Positions 12,208 through 24,900 are shown, counted from the first letter of the stretch. The stretch: DNA of 64,000 nt from Lineus longissimus (GCF_910592395.1 NC_088326.1:10359001-10423000), one strand, 5' to 3'. Notes: generated by a model from the letters alone, not told the origin. Program-made: numbers and translations.

Positions 12208-12248
12208 CTTCTGTTTCCATCCTCGTCATTGGCACCAGTTTCTTCGGA
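12208..12248 (-). CDS. Cystin-1-like protein, exon 3
   Basis: A 41-base exon on the minus strand between acceptor CTCATTTTCAG and donor GTACGT. It reads SEETGANDEDGNR and leaves two bases (AG) for the next exon, whose first base restores the frame. The acidic, low-complexity linker sits just before the conserved C-terminal motif. The exon is too short to find by open-frame length; the support is the pair of splice sites and the phase match on both sides. Confidence 0.55.
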
Positions 12249-12987
12249 CTGAAAATGAGAGAACAGCGACATTGTTAATGAACAGAGATCGAGAGGGTAC
12301 ACAACAAAACACTATCTGTTGATCCTGATTTCTAAATCAATCTTTGGGTTGGTGAAACAGATCCCGATTGTCAAAACAGGCAGGCCTTCCAACTTGTCGT
12401 GCAGGTAAGTCCTTGGAAGGAGGACATTGTTCAATAATGTTTGGAAAATTGTGTGGTGTCGGGGTCTTTAGGCGAAAAAAATATTTCTTTATCTGGTTCT
12501 TCGGAGATGAGTTGCATCATGTATAGAGAAGCAGGCATCGCCAGATGGTTTTTTTGATATGGAACAAATTTTCACTTTGTTCATGAACCGATTTTTGCGC
12601 GCACAACAGTATAACCCGCTGGTTAATTATTTACCTCAGAGTTGCATAATGTTTTCGTATTGTTCATGCCACAAGATGGACACTCTAGTTTTGGGAAATG
12701 AGTGCACGTTCTGGCCATTTTTCTTGTGATGCCAAATCCAGGCACCATGTAGTGCAGACTACTCGGTAATGCCTGTCTTGATACACAAAGATTCATGGCA
12801 ATACGAGAAACTGATTCTCAAGGGTAAAAATGGAATTTGATCGAAGCACAAAATAATATCTTTGGCTGGTTTATTCCAAGTTGGATCTTACTGGGGCAAA
12901 CAGGGCATGAGCAGAGGCTAGAATTTATCTTATCAGCCAATGATAATTGATTTTCTCCTCTGGTCTGGGCCCGTTTTTTCAAATCAA

Positions 12988-13090
12988 TTTTGTCACTAAC
13001 GCTAGCGTTAACTTATAATAGCGCCACGTTATCTCTTGCAGTAGGCTTAATATTAACGCCAGCGTTAGCTACAAAACTTGTTTCGAACTT
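12988..13090. mobile_element. MITE family 5, short copy
   Basis: Inverted ends TTTTGTCACTAACGCTAGCG and CGCCAGCGTTAGCTACAAAA enclose about 60 bp. Related copies lie at about 29270-29385 and 34795-35085. Confidence 0.6.
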
Positions 13091-13847
13091 CAGGACAATG
13101 CTGTGACTACTAGAAAAGTTCGCATGGCCAGTGAGCTACAGCGTAGCCTTGAACTTGCCTTCTGAATGCAATTTCCATTAACTTCACTGTCAATTTCTCA
13201 AAATGGCATGCCGACATATCGGCGGCGAACATTAGTCCTAAAGTCTCCTCCTTTGAAGTATGGACATACGCACAACGACGGCGAATCGATCGGCATGCAA
13301 AATGGCCACCTTATTTCAATAGGATCCAGGATTTTCAGAGTTTGATTGCTAGATTGATTCTTTTTAGAGATTGATTCTAACTTTGCTTCGAAAACTGGCT
13401 AAAATATCGTGTCATTATAAAGCAAACATAAAATCGATTCTCGGACCTGTATCTGCTTTCTCACACTAATAATTGATCTCCTTGGAGATATTTGTAACGG
13501 TGAAGAAAATAATGTAGCTTGATTGTCGGAGGTAAGTTGGCTTGGGTTTCCCTAGTGATATGAGGCAGGTTCCGTAAGCCTTAGAAATAGCGAAGCAGAA
13601 AGTACCAAGGTCTGTGGTATCATGAAGCCCTGCTTAAATTCATTTTAGGTATTGAAAGTCCTGGCCTCTGATCTATAGAACAAAAATATATTGCCATAAT
13701 CCGTCAATATAATAAAAGGCCGGACACCTTTTTCTGAGGGACATTTTCTACTTCTTCACTGGGCTTGAAACTACTAGTTATTATGCGACCTTCGCCTCGC
13801 ATAATTGACCTCTTCGTAAAGATTTCAAAGAAACATTTCATGAAGAT

Positions 13848-14390
13848 AATTATAGCTATCACTATAGTTTTTTGTAAATGTAATTTCCGCATCGTTTGGG
13901 GCTCTGGAAGGCGAAGTACTGGTCGGATTACTTTGATTTTTATTGATCCTTGCCACAAAACCAAACAGGATTTTATTGGCTTAGCAATCTCGATGCAGAA
14001 ATGAAAAGAATTCTTCACCGAAGTCCAATGGTCATTTTGAGGGTCCCTTGGATAGGCCATATTTTGTTTCTGGATATTTTTCAATCATTCTTGGCACATG
14101 ATTGACACAAAAAAAACACCCTGAACACTTCATCCAGATTGGTGGAGAAATAACCGTACAGAGCAGAAAATGTCCGAATTCAATGCACAACGTCAAAAAT
14201 GTACACCAATACATACAAAAAACTGAATTCGTTACCATGATTACTAAAATGAAAAATTCCTGTTTGGTTTTGAGGTGAAGACCAATCAAAAACAAACTTA
14301 AAAGAAATCCCACCAGTAGTTCGCCCTCCAGAGCCCCAAAACGATGCGGACATAACAATTACGAATGGGCTATAGTATATAAAATTTATA
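13848..14390. mobile_element. Fold-back element with long inverted arms
   Basis: The left arm (around 13850-13975, containing TTTCCGCATCGTTTGGGGCT) is repeated in reverse complement around 14265-14390 (AGCCCCAAAACGATGCGGAC). The open frames within it (13704-14358 on both strands) are by-products of this symmetry. A related fragment with the same internal text (AAAACCAAACAG) occurs near 49350-49440. Confidence 0.6.
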
Positions 14391-16308
14391 CAAGTTATGC
14401 GTTAAAAACGAGGCCGAGCACAATACAATAATCGTGAATCTAGGGCATATCCATGGCTACACCGTCTGGTATTTGAAGAACTACATACTGGTTGGCCGAT
14501 GCGTTGTATATGTTTTTTATGGACGGCAAAAGACTGCAAATTAATGCACTCCGCTTGAAGGCCAGTGGAGGACGACCCAGCCGAAGGATCAAAATCCCGA
14601 GGAACTCATCGAAGATGTAAAAGATCCCACCCCATTTCGTGACATCCACGGACCTAATAAGTGATGCTCTCATCGAACGCAAGAAAGAAGTAGGTTCGAC
14701 AGAAACAACTTTTGGCCAAACAACAGGCAGGTAGTTTCGAATTGCTTCAAAGTACAATTTTTTTATGTGAAAATTTCCCCTGTTAGGAGAAAGACATTGT
14801 ATCGCAACTCAGTGCTTGTAAGTGAAATTTCGTGTTTATGAAGAACTTACGGTACCATGCGGGTGTTTAAGGTTTTGTGACCGGCAGCCATTTTAAATTT
14901 TTCGGAGTCTTAGGATGAGTATTGCTAGCAATGTCTTTCTCTCGCATTGTATTTCACTCCGATAACGCCAAAAACGATCAGACAGTACGTACATTGTAGC
15001 TTAAAATGTCATGCAGTTTTATAGGTCTCTTGGCGAAATGCTTTTCAATACTCCATGCAATTGTATTCATCTTGCATTAAAGCTGACGAGTCAAAAATGC
15101 ATTCAAGCTAAAGCCGAGAATTCAATTTACTGATACTGTGCGGTGGCCAGTGATTAAATCCTGTTCTGACTTTATCGTCCGAATATGTCATATAACGTTG
15201 ATCACTGGACTTTTCCTCTCAAGTGTATACCTCACGGTGTCTGCAGTGAAGGCCTCGCTCTCGAGGTGTTCATGAGTGTATATTCGGCAGAAGAAACAAA
15301 TGCACATCGCGAACATTCTTGATTGCTCGCTTTCTTGGCCTAGATCGAGAATGTACATTTGAGCCGTCATTAAGGCCTTATTGCGAACTTCCTACAAGCA
15401 ATACAATGCCCTTACCGTGAGTCGGTATCAAAGCAATTGAGATTAAAAACCGTCATACGCAAGTTTCTATGGACCCTATTGCTGGCCTTAATAGAGAGTC
15501 TGAGATCGGCAACTTATAGCATAACTTATACGTATACTTATAGTTTTTGCCAAACTCGTCATCAAATATGGGACTGATTTTTTTCCCTTCATGAGTTGTA
15601 CACACGTCGAATCTTCCAGCCTGGATAAAAATGCCCTGGCTGTTGACTCACGACTGAGATAACTAACTTCAATAATAAAGGAAACTATATTAGCTCATAT
15701 CTAATTACAACCGCCAACAGGTAATCACAGATAGAGAAAAAGGCCGGTTTTGTGGGTCCTTTTCTGCGGTCAATCCGCCAAATTCTTATACGCACGCGGG
15801 CCTCAGCTGAATACGGAACCCATTACAAGACTTATTCAGGCTTCTGTTGTCATCGTCATCAATCGGCGCCGACTCTATTACATAATCGGGTTTATATATG
15901 CGGAGACCGAAAAATACGACACAACCAAGTCGATTATAAGGGAAATGAAACGAACTGCCACAAAAAAACAAGCTTTTTCTTTTTTATATCCCACTCTGAT
16001 TTCAAACTCATTCGCATCAGATTTTAAGCGGGGTTTAAATTTACACCTTTAGGGTGTTACCTTTTTCATGTAGAGTAGGCTTCTGGTAGAAAAATGTGTG
16101 CCTTCAAAGTCTAGCTCAAAAGTATAAGGACTGGCGTATATATATATCTGTTTATTCCTCCTATATAGAAGATTACAAAAAATTCAAAGCAACATATAAC
16201 AACTAGTAGTGAGAAGAGAAGGTGCGTGGCATGTACACTATTTTCATACTTCTAGCTGTTGTCAAAAATATGTAGTCTTAGGCAGGGAAAACATTTTAGA
16301 TAATTAGC

Positions 16309-16695
16309 CTAAACATTCCAGCACTGTGCTGTGATCCGGAGAAGTGCTACATTTTCTTCATAATCAAAAGCGGAAAGTTGTTTCCCGAGCAATGTTTCTG
16401 TGAGTTCATCGTCGCACATGTTCCACAGTGCTGTGCTGAGTTCAACTGGGCATTCATTTTCAATTTGTTCCCAACATTTCTCACGTTGGGAGGAAAAACC
16501 TGAACATCCACAGAAAAAATGAAGTTGCGGATCGGTATAACATTGAGTACATCGATTAAACTTTGTGTCTGTGATAGTTTCTGGTAGTGTGTTTAGCTTA
16601 GCTAGGAAGGCATAGTTGCTTTTGTGCTTCCGATCAGTTTGAGCGGTTGTCCATAATAAGGACGGATAGTCCATCCAGATTGAGTTTGAATACAT
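16309..16695 (-). pseudogene. LINE retrotransposon ORF2 C-terminal remnant
   Basis: A 128-codon minus-strand frame carries a CCHC-type tail motif, RCTQCYTDPQLHFFCGC, followed by SQREKCWEQIE. This matches the Cys-rich ending of many non-LTR reverse transcriptases (C-x2-C, then H and C, then a basic Trp-containing helix). The reverse transcriptase itself is missing. The 5' side of the remnant is close to a MITE inserted at 16731. Confidence 0.55.
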
Positions 16696-16730
16696 TGAAT
16701 GGTTTCGAACGACAATGCGTTTGATAATTC

Positions 16731-17543
16731 ATGCTCTGTTTCCTCACGTATACCGTCTTCCTATACCGCTAACACAAAATAACAGTGACCATACATTGGG
16801 TGGGGTACGCAATAGGGTTCACCACATGCGAGGCGGTTTTTCTTTGCCCACGTGATGAATGAGCATTAGGCAGGTTTTGCAAGCTTACATTTTACGTTTA
16901 CGATTACGATTTGACGACATCCTGTCGCAAAATTTGCCGCCGACAGAGAACTTGACGAAATAACGTCAACGACTGACGTGAGGCTTCGCATAAGGCTGAA
17001 AATCCTTTGATCTTTCACTCAAGTTTAACCACCGCTAAATTAAATATGCGCCATGCATTCCTCTTGAAATTTAAGTACCGTATAGGTAATATACTCATAT
17101 AAGAGTGTCTAAAATTCCAATTGAATCCATTGACCACAAGCTATAAGGCTGGGCTTTGACTAAATAATAATTTCATTTACGCGTAGCAAGCGATTTATGC
17201 GTAAAAAATCCCTTGGAGGCTCTTAGAAAACGTAATCGTAAACGGAAAAAGTTAGCTTGCAAAACCTCACTATTGCCGATTTGCTCCGCCTCGGTCACGC
17301 CATGACTAAAGCCCAAATACGATTGCCTGGTAATACAACCCATTCAATTCATTTAAAATCCCATCGACCAATGGTAGTAGACTGCAAGTAGTGGGTGTCT
17401 CTGGTTAGTGGTCTGCGCCACGATCTGAGCCAATCAGTCCAATCCACTTGGCCTGACTTTTGTATTAGGTATGTGAGTTATTCATCCCTTCGGGCCTCTT
17501 AAATATGGCGCCCAAAGACGGTGTACGTGAGGAAACAGAGTAT
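16731..17543. mobile_element. MITE family 1, copy interrupted by another element
   Basis: The outer ends (GCTCTGTTTCCTCACGTATA and ACGTGAGGAAACAGAGTAT) and interior match the copy at 9877-10284. It is about 400 bp longer because a second element (16870-17269) splits it after the text GATGAATGAGCATT. Comparing the two copies gives an empty-site/filled-site pair. Confidence 0.85.
16870..17269. mobile_element. MITE family 6 nested in family 1
   Basis: About 400 bp with inverted ends: GCAGGTTTTGCAAGCTTACA on the left and TTAGCTTGCAAAACCTCAC on the right, followed inward by shared TTTACGATTACG text. It is absent from the sister family 1 copy at 9877-10284, so its insertion is later than that family's spread. 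The target duplication is short and unclear (possibly ATT). Confidence 0.8.
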
Positions 17544-18100
17544 TTCTTGCGTTATTGTTCGCTAAACTATCGCGCATTTGTAAGGCGAGCTGTAATTGGT
17601 CACAAGGCACTGGTGGAATCGAACCAGCATTCATGTTATATCATTGTACGAATAAGTCGTCACATGAGCTGGGGTTTTCTTAAGTCAATAGAGACTTTCA
17701 GCAACGTCTAATCTCCTGCCCGTATAATTTATCCCTATCAGTTTTGCGTACGACGTCATCGGGGTGTGTAGTTTCGACGACAAGTGGAACCCCGTATTAG
17801 TATACGGTAAAACGCAAGAACTGTATTCCATGCGGGAAGCAATACATATGATATTGAACAATTTAACTCGCATTTGCTGCTAAATTGAGACTTCTATCAT
17901 CCTTCCATCTCTATATCACTGTTTGAGAAATATTGTAGATTACGTTGATGATGCTTTCGTTTGTGAGGTATGTATTTTGGGGAGAAATTAGAGGCGTTTT
18001 CATTGCCACGTATCTCTACAGCTGTTCACAAATTGCACACGGATGAACTATCGATGCTGAAGCGCATTTTATGTCCTACCTACGATTCGCTGGATTACGG

Positions 18101-18527
18101 GGCAACTCGGCCTATTACCAACTCGGCCCACCAACTCGGCCTGGGTTATAAATCATCGGTTTATTGGCATAAGTTTTCCTTATATTGTTTTTTTTGTTGC
18201 TATATATATAGGCCTACTATTTATTCATTCCTGTTGGAAATTTAAAGAGAATTCATCAAGATTTGGAGGATAAATCCATGAAATCACAGTCATGAATGTA
18301 CATTTGGAGTGCTACCGCGACTTTTCCACACTCGCCGCCGTTATTTCATGGATTTCTCCTTCAAATCCCAATAAATTTTCTTCAAATTTCCAACAGGAAT
18401 GAATACATAATAGGCCTATATATACCAACAAAAAACAAAAAAATATAAGAAAAATTTATGCCAATAAACCAATGATTTATAACCCAGGCCGAGTTGGTAG
18501 GCCGAGTTGGTAATAGGCCGAGTTGGT
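18101..18527. mobile_element. Large palindromic (fold-back) element
   Basis: The left half, with three CAACTCGGCC blocks then GGGTTATAAATCATCGGTTTA, is repeated in reverse complement to 18527 (TAAACCAATGATTTATAACC, then three GGCCGAGTTGG blocks). Arms of about 200 bp meet near 18300. It could form a very long hairpin. It lies about 580 bp upstream of the TRIM start. Confidence 0.8.
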
Positions 18528-18745
18528 CATACACCCTACCTACATATCACCTACCCGCAGGTGCCATACGTATTTTCCATACGGATTCGTGATACGTTTT
18601 GACGGTGCTGAAAGTCGCTATTTTTCGATACGTTCCAACGTAAGCGGGTGTTTACGCAGGTGTTTATGGGTATACGTATAAGTATTACTATAAGTTGCGG
18701 ATCTCAAATTCTCTAATGTCCACATGACTAGCTTATTGACCTGCG

Positions 18746-18917
18746 CCGGTGTAGAAGTTTAAAATGTCCTAGGATAAAATGTCCGGGAACAAAGGATTCT
18801 ATTATGCGCTGAGCTAGGGACGGTCATTGCCTCTATAGAACCATATGCCATAATCTGTCAGAATACAATAGGCCCGGACACTTTTTCTAGGGGGGACACT
18901 TTTTACTTTTACACCGG
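18746..18917. mobile_element. MITE family 2, copy 2
   Basis: Same ends and interior as 10618-10788 (CCGGTGTAGAAGTTTAAAAT ... TTTACACCGG). It sits about 190 bp upstream of the TRIM start codon and could contribute to its 5' region. Confidence 0.75.
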
Positions 18918-19105
18918 ACTTATGAACCGGAAATGAAAAGGTTCATTTTCACCGCCCGAGAACATGTAAAATATAGACCGAAATACCCTTCAGGTTAATC
19001 CAATTCATCTGTTTCAGGTAATCATCTTTCAGAATCTGACACCAGATTGCAAAAAATCATTAAGTATTCTTGATTTTGAATTTAATTGTTTTTTTAGTCA
19101 TTAAG

Positions 19106-20857
19106 ATGGCGACTGCGGATGCTCTTCTGCAACAGGAGTTCGACTGTCCATTTTGTTGCGATGAGGTTAAGGCACCGAAAATTATGGGGCCGTGCTTACA
19201 TAGCGCGTGTCGTACTTGCCTAGAGGAGTATGTCGCATCATTAGGGAGAAGGAATGCATTCCTTTGTCCGGTGTGTCAACAGAAATGCAAGATCCCACAA
19301 AAAGGAATAGCCGAGTTGAAAAATGATTTCAAACTGACTTCAATTATAGACCGTTACAAACAAACTAAAGACACATCGCGTTTCCAATGCAGCGACTGTG
19401 AAAAGGTTGCTGAATCTCTCTGTGAAAAATGTGGTGTTTTTCTTTGCTCGGGATGTACCAAAGAGCATGACATTTACACACCAGGTCGCCATGAGCATGA
19501 GATCGTGGCTGTTTGCAGTTTGCACGGAGTTGCCCTGTTGTACTATTGCAAGACATGCCAGGATGCCATCTGCAGCGTTTGTAAGCTGTGTAGCCACATG
19601 GGCGGGGGTCATATTGTGATATCATACCGTGATGCTGTGGAGGACACTGCAGCAAAAGTGCAGGTTGTGTTGGCTAACCTTTACAAGGAAGAATACGAAC
19701 TGTCCACGTCTCTAGACGATGTAGTCAGGAAGACCAATGGTTTTAAGTTAGAGGCGGGCAATAGAAAAGGGGCGCTTGCTCGCTTTAACCGTTTTGAGGA
19801 GCAAAGTCGCAACCTACAAAGACGTATCAATTACCTTAGAAACCAGAAGGCCACTGTGGATACAATGTGCAAACAACTGACGACGAATATAACAAAGCTT
19901 CAAAACGTGGAAAAGGAGAGGAAGAATGAAGTACTGACAAGATCTGAAAAGTGTCAGGATGATCTCAAACATAGTCTAAAGTCTCTTCACGACCTCAGTA
20001 CCAATATGACGGAGAAACTACAACTTGTGACAACTAGGAAAGCACCACTTGATCGTCGAAATGCCAAGACCCTCAGCACACTTAGACAGGAAGTGACAGA
20101 ACTCGCAAAGCCAGAGAACGTGACCTTGATGGAGGAAGTCAAGCAGATGATGCATGATTTGGAACCAAGCGATTGTGACATGGTGGCAGTGACTGATGAT
20201 TTCTCCTCCGTGAAGACAGTACTCGATTTGTCATTTCCCGACGATCGCCCCTGTCGGGTTATATTCCGAGTTAAGTCCCTCCCCGACGGCAGGCTGGTCA
20301 CATTAGGTATATCAAGTCTGTGGACTGTGGTCTTTTCATCACGCTCTAGGTTATACGCAGACACGGTGTACATCCACAATAATAACGGAACAGTCGCTAA
20401 GACATTCACAGAATGTGTATACCCAGCTACAGACATGACTGTTTTACCAACAGGAGATTTATTGCTGATCAGGAACGGGGCTCCACTTACACTCCGGTTC
20501 TTTGACGTAGACCGCGGTGTATTTAATGAGGTCTCGATTAAAGCTGCCAACGCGCCGAACTTTAACACGAGGTTCTGGTCAGTTGAACTCGACGGCGATG
20601 GAAACACAATCGTGGATTTTGGGGTGTCGCCACACCAATATCTTTTGATACAGAAAGCTGATGGAACTATTATTCAAAGCAAAAATTCGAGTGAATTTGT
20701 CGCACTAGGATTCATTGAAAAATTCACAAACAGGGCATTTATTGCTGCTGATGACAAGCTGGTCAGATTTCGAGGTCGGGATTTTGGTTTTTCTGCGGAT
20801 CAGTTATTTGCATTATTTTTACTCTGTTGTGCTAGCATTTATACTTGGTTTCATTAG
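19106..20857 (+). CDS. TRIM-type RING/B-box E3 ligase, single exon
   Basis: The start was chosen at 19106 (AAGATGG, good context) rather than the upstream in-frame ATG at 19070, which adds only a hydrophobic leader. The protein has 583 residues. The RING is C3HC4 (C14, C17, C30, H32, C35, C38, C54, C57). B-box 1 is at about 95-131, B-box 2 at about 137-169 (CKTCQDAICSVC), and a coiled coil at about 190-340. A C-terminal region of beta-propeller character resembles NHL/TRIM56-like tails (VKSLPDGRLVTLG, MTVLPTGDLLLIRNGA, WSVELDGDG). The last 18 residues are hydrophobic (LFALFLLCCASIYTWF), suggesting a tail anchor. TRIM proteins are ubiquitin ligases, many in innate immunity; the target here is unknown. 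The gene lies, in opposite orientation, within an intron of the cystin-like gene. Confidence 0.92.
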   Translation: MATADALLQQEFDCPFCCDEVKAPKIMGPCLHSACRTCLEEYVASLGRRNAFLCPVCQQKCKIPQKGIAELKNDFKLTSIIDRYKQTKDTSRFQCSDCEKVAESLCEKCGVFLCSGCTKEHDIYTPGRHEHEIVAVCSLHGVALLYYCKTCQDAICSVCKLCSHMGGGHIVISYRDAVEDTAAKVQVVLANLYKEEYELSTSLDDVVRKTNGFKLEAGNRKGALARFNRFEEQSRNLQRRINYLRNQKATVDTMCKQLTTNITKLQNVEKERKNEVLTRSEKCQDDLKHSLKSLHDLSTNMTEKLQLVTTRKAPLDRRNAKTLSTLRQEVTELAKPENVTLMEEVKQMMHDLEPSDCDMVAVTDDFSSVKTVLDLSFPDDRPCRVIFRVKSLPDGRLVTLGISSLWTVVFSSRSRLYADTVYIHNNNGTVAKTFTECVYPATDMTVLPTGDLLLIRNGAPLTLRFFDVDRGVFNEVSIKAANAPNFNTRFWSVELDGDGNTIVDFGVSPHQYLLIQKADGTIIQSKNSSEFVALGFIEKFTNRAFIAADDKLVRFRGRDFGFSADQLFALFLLCCASIYTWFH

Positions 20858-20897
20858 TTTTGACGAACCACCATCGCCGCCCCCACGCATTGGCTAA

Positions 20898-20903
20898 AAT
20901 AAA
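20898..20903 (+). terminator. Candidate polyadenylation signal of TRIM gene
   Basis: AATAAA, 40 bases after the stop codon, is the first canonical signal downstream. Confidence 0.45.
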
Positions 20904-21169
20904 AGGTGGAGTCGTCTTCTCGAAAATATTTTATTTTCTATAAGGGTCATCATGAATCATGCGTTGTCAGGGCGACAGAAGTGGACATTCCTATAATTCC
21001 GGGTCACCACCATTGACAGGGGGCTGCACTTTTCGACTAAATGATCGAACACAAGCCAAAGTGTAATCTGCAGACCTGCTGCCAATAAAAAGTACCATGT
21101 TAAGTAGCAGCTATGCAAACACATAAATATTGCAATTTCAATTGTATTCCGTCAGGATGAGGGAAAAAA

Positions 21170-21570
21170 CAGTCCGTCAGAAGTCGGTCATAAGGATAGG
21201 TTTTGGGCAAAAGAAGTCCGTCATAACATGGATGTGCTATACATCCGCGGTCTAAGGATGGGTTTATGACGATAACAGACCGTCATCACATGGATGTGCC
21301 ATACAGCTGCGGTCTAAGGATAGGTTTACGGCGATAATAGACCGTCATCACATAGATGTACCATATATCCGCGGTCTAAGGATAGGTTTACGGCAAAAGC
21401 AGTCCGTCATCACATAGATATAATGTGCTATTCATCCGTAGTCTTAGGATAGATTTTACGGCAAAGGCATACGCAGACCCTCATCACATGGATGTGCTAT
21501 ACATCCGTTGTCTGAGGATAGGTTTACGGCAAAACAGTTCGTCATAAGGATAGGTTGCGGGCAGAAACAG
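21170..21570. repeat. Minisatellite, about six units of 65-75 bp
   Basis: Imperfect tandem units share the text GTCTAAGGATAGGTTTACGGC ... CCGTCATCACATGGATGTGC, with small length changes between units. It begins about 300 bp after the TRIM stop codon. Confidence 0.8.
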
Positions 21571-21799
21571 CCGATGACAAAAATTTGACGGATAATATGT
21601 ATATATTGGAACCAGTCTCTCTCACAAGGAGAGTCTCATATATTATCTCAGAAAAAAAGCAATAACTACATACACTTAACACACAACTAAGCCACGGCGT
21701 CAAAAATATGTTTCTGAAGACGAGAAAACACCTGTTTATACTAGAGCGTTTACCCGATGAGGTCTAGGCTGCAGCAAACTTGACGCTGCTCTAGTGAAT

Positions 21800-21935
21800 A
21801 GGGCCTTTTCGCAAAGCTCCCGAGACGTCCACGTGAACGCCTATCACATTTTTGGACTTTGTTTTCGGGAGATAGTACAATAAGATTAGCGTTCACGTTA
21901 GCGTCTCGGGAATTTGCGAAAACTCCTTATTAGTG
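21800..21935. mobile_element. Short inverted-repeat element, family 7
   Basis: Left half TTTTCGCAAAGCTCCCGAGA, then GTGAACGC. The right half is the complement (GCGTTCACGTTAGCGTCTCG, then AATTTGCGAAAACTCC). A related copy lies at 27239-27365. Confidence 0.6.
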
Positions 21936-24900
21936 GCATTCACCAAGTTCACGCTTTTTGTTTGCGACATTTGATGGTACTTCGGCTTCCAACCAACCGC
22001 GATAGCGGATTTTTTGCTGGTTAAGTAGAATACCCGCTGGGACCGAACGTAGCTTTCCATCGCCGAGGACAACAGCCACACGTTGAATCAGGCATTCATG
22101 CGATAAACTATTATCTTCCGTGTCTGTATGAAGGTTCTTTTTGTATTAGATACTGATTCGGACTCGTGTTGTGACAACCTATACGAAGAATGATTTGTCA
22201 GGACTCGTTGTTCTTTATTAATCGTCCGATAGCGGAATTACTAGTTTTTTTGCATGAGAGTTATGTCGTTGACTAGGTTCAATCCCCCGCGACCTAATTG
22301 GATATGCCCAGCGTGGGTTCCGTAATTTGTAGTTTGGTTCTATTTCTTAGTACATACATGTGCTATTTTCAGCTATAGTCGACTTCAGAAGTAAGTGCCA
22401 CTGTCTTTTCGTGCAGTGGCCGCTGTGCAAAAACTACTCGACTGATTTCTTCAAAGTTAATTTTTTCTTGAATCTAATTTTGGGCCCGAAATGAAATGTT
22501 ACACTTCAGTAGAAATGATACACTTCAGTAGCAAAAGTTACGAAATAATTAGTTTTTATGTAGTCGTGTACATTGACGTAGAGCATTCATTAATTTTTTT
22601 ATTTTGTTGCATATCTTCAAATGTGCCAAGTTTCATTCGAAGGGTTGAAGGGCTCATCGTATACATGTATCGCATGACGTCTATTGAGTGTGCCAGAGAT
22701 TAGCAGTCTTGAAATACCTTACCGCCAGGATAACATTGCGTGGAGTAATGTAACGTATAGCCCCAATAAATAACTATAAGTATAAATATTGTTCATATCG
22801 TTGGGAAAAATATAGGCAAGTCTGGGAATGGGCTATTTATAGAATGCATAGATGCATTTGGAGACACTCTTGAAATATTTAATAAATAGAAAATATTCGC
22901 GATGAGCTTTACCCCAAAATCAACGATCGTTGTGTAAAAGATGCACGCAAAAAGGCATTGAAAAATACCTAAATAGTACGTTGACTTACAGGAACGGGAA
23001 TGAGAACCTCTCTTTTTTTCCCCTGGTCTGTCTGATTATAGTTCCAGTTTTGTGATTGTTGTTTATTTTCCCTGCAAATGCCATATAGCGCTAAACATAC
23101 AAACGTATTGACCTGGTTTGTAAGTTTGCGTAATTGTATAAATATTGAAGTATTTGAAGCCGTGGTTTTTTTTAATCCCTTCGGTCCTTTTGTCTAGACG
23201 TCACTGGAACTTTCAATACACAAAAATACTAATTATCTCTCGGAATAATTAGGCTTGGGCTCAATATATCTTGGATACGGCATATTTTCAATCACATGTT
23301 TTGACTACGCAAACTTTTTTCTAAATACACCAATGTGCAATGTCTACATTCACTCTCTAAGCATTTTTCATATCGAAGCGAAACTAGCTCATATCCAAAC
23401 AACGTGTTTGTATGCAAGCCCTAATTCAGAAATCCCATCCTGAACTTCAATGCAACACTCGGCATTAATGACCAAGCTTATGTAAGCTCAGAGCAAGTAG
23501 TGCATACGACCTTGGAGGAATTATACTTGTCAAGTATAATTCCTCCAAGATACGACAGACCCTGGTATTCGAGGATGCGGCAAGGCCAGACGCCGGGCTT
23601 AGACCAAAGGATTTAATACATGTGTTTGAGCTTTTGCAGAAACAAATGCACCCCGAAGTGTTTTTCACAATTTTCTCGAAGTGAAAAACCCTAATAGAGA
23701 TTTTTCACGATAACAATTTGCATTTTTTTATTTCACCAAAAAATCCTTCGGGGTGGATATCTATGTGGGCCGCAAAACCTTAACAGGCATACACGCCGTT
23801 CTTTATATTTTTGAAATTTGTATCTGAATTAAAAAAATTCAAAGTGTGTCAATACGTATATACTGGCTGTTAATTTCAACAGCGCCATTGGGTAGACAGA
23901 TATGAAAATATTATAAGAACCAAGTTTCGGCATCGTATGCATAATGGCGGCACTACGGCATGTGTGAAACTGCCTTTCTATTTTCTTGGATCACCAGTAA
24001 TTTCGAACAGCGTATAATAACTCTTTAAATGTTTTCAGAAGATTAGAAACCTTCTTTTTTAAGGATTGTCTGTAGGACTCGCGTTGTTCTTTTTAGTTAC
24101 ACTTGTCACTTGTCAGAAACATGTATGTCAATTGGTTTCCGTGATATCATGAATTGTATGTATCCTGCTCTATGGAAAATGTCTCCTCGCTTTTAAGTAA
24201 CACGTTGTACAACTCACAACTTGAATTCTACGGATACTCCGGAGTCTATTCACCGGAAGAAAAAATAAGGGCGAGAGATGAGTTTGTGACATTGTTAGGG
24301 AATATATCTTTGAAAGAGTATGTAAGCTTGGGTTTGCATAGTTTGCCTTATCATGTCACGTTTCGCCTTCACCGCATCATGTCATGTTATCAAGTCAAAG
24401 TCAGAAATTTTGGATGAATTTGAAAGGTTTTTGGGGGCATTCTGGGAGGTTTTCGCGGTCTCGTGTGCCGAATTAATTTACTAGGGTATATGATAACATA
24501 AACGAACATGCCCGTGACACGTGCAATGTGACATGCAGAATGTGACATCGTGCATCTAATGTAAACCCAAACAAACCAGAATTCACAGTGAGTGGAATAA
24601 ACATGAAATAAAAAAATATTGAATTGTGAATTATATCTTATTTTGACAGCGTTTGCAATGAGGTCAGAAATGAGGGTAGACCGTACAGAGTGTTTTCACG
24701 GTCAGCCTTGTTAGAGGGCAGAACAACGATTTGTCATGCCTGACTTAACTGAATCAAATGCTGTCATGGTCATTTGGGCTTGCTTTCTTTTGTCCTATCC
24801 TCCAGCATGGCAGGTGATGACGTCACGTGAAACCACTCTATATATGCTCAGTATGATTGAAAATGGTTTGGCAGTGATGTGGTAATGATTGTAAATGCTT

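Noticed and set aside
13704-14358. Overlapping frames on both strands
   Set aside because: Explained by the fold-back element's symmetry.
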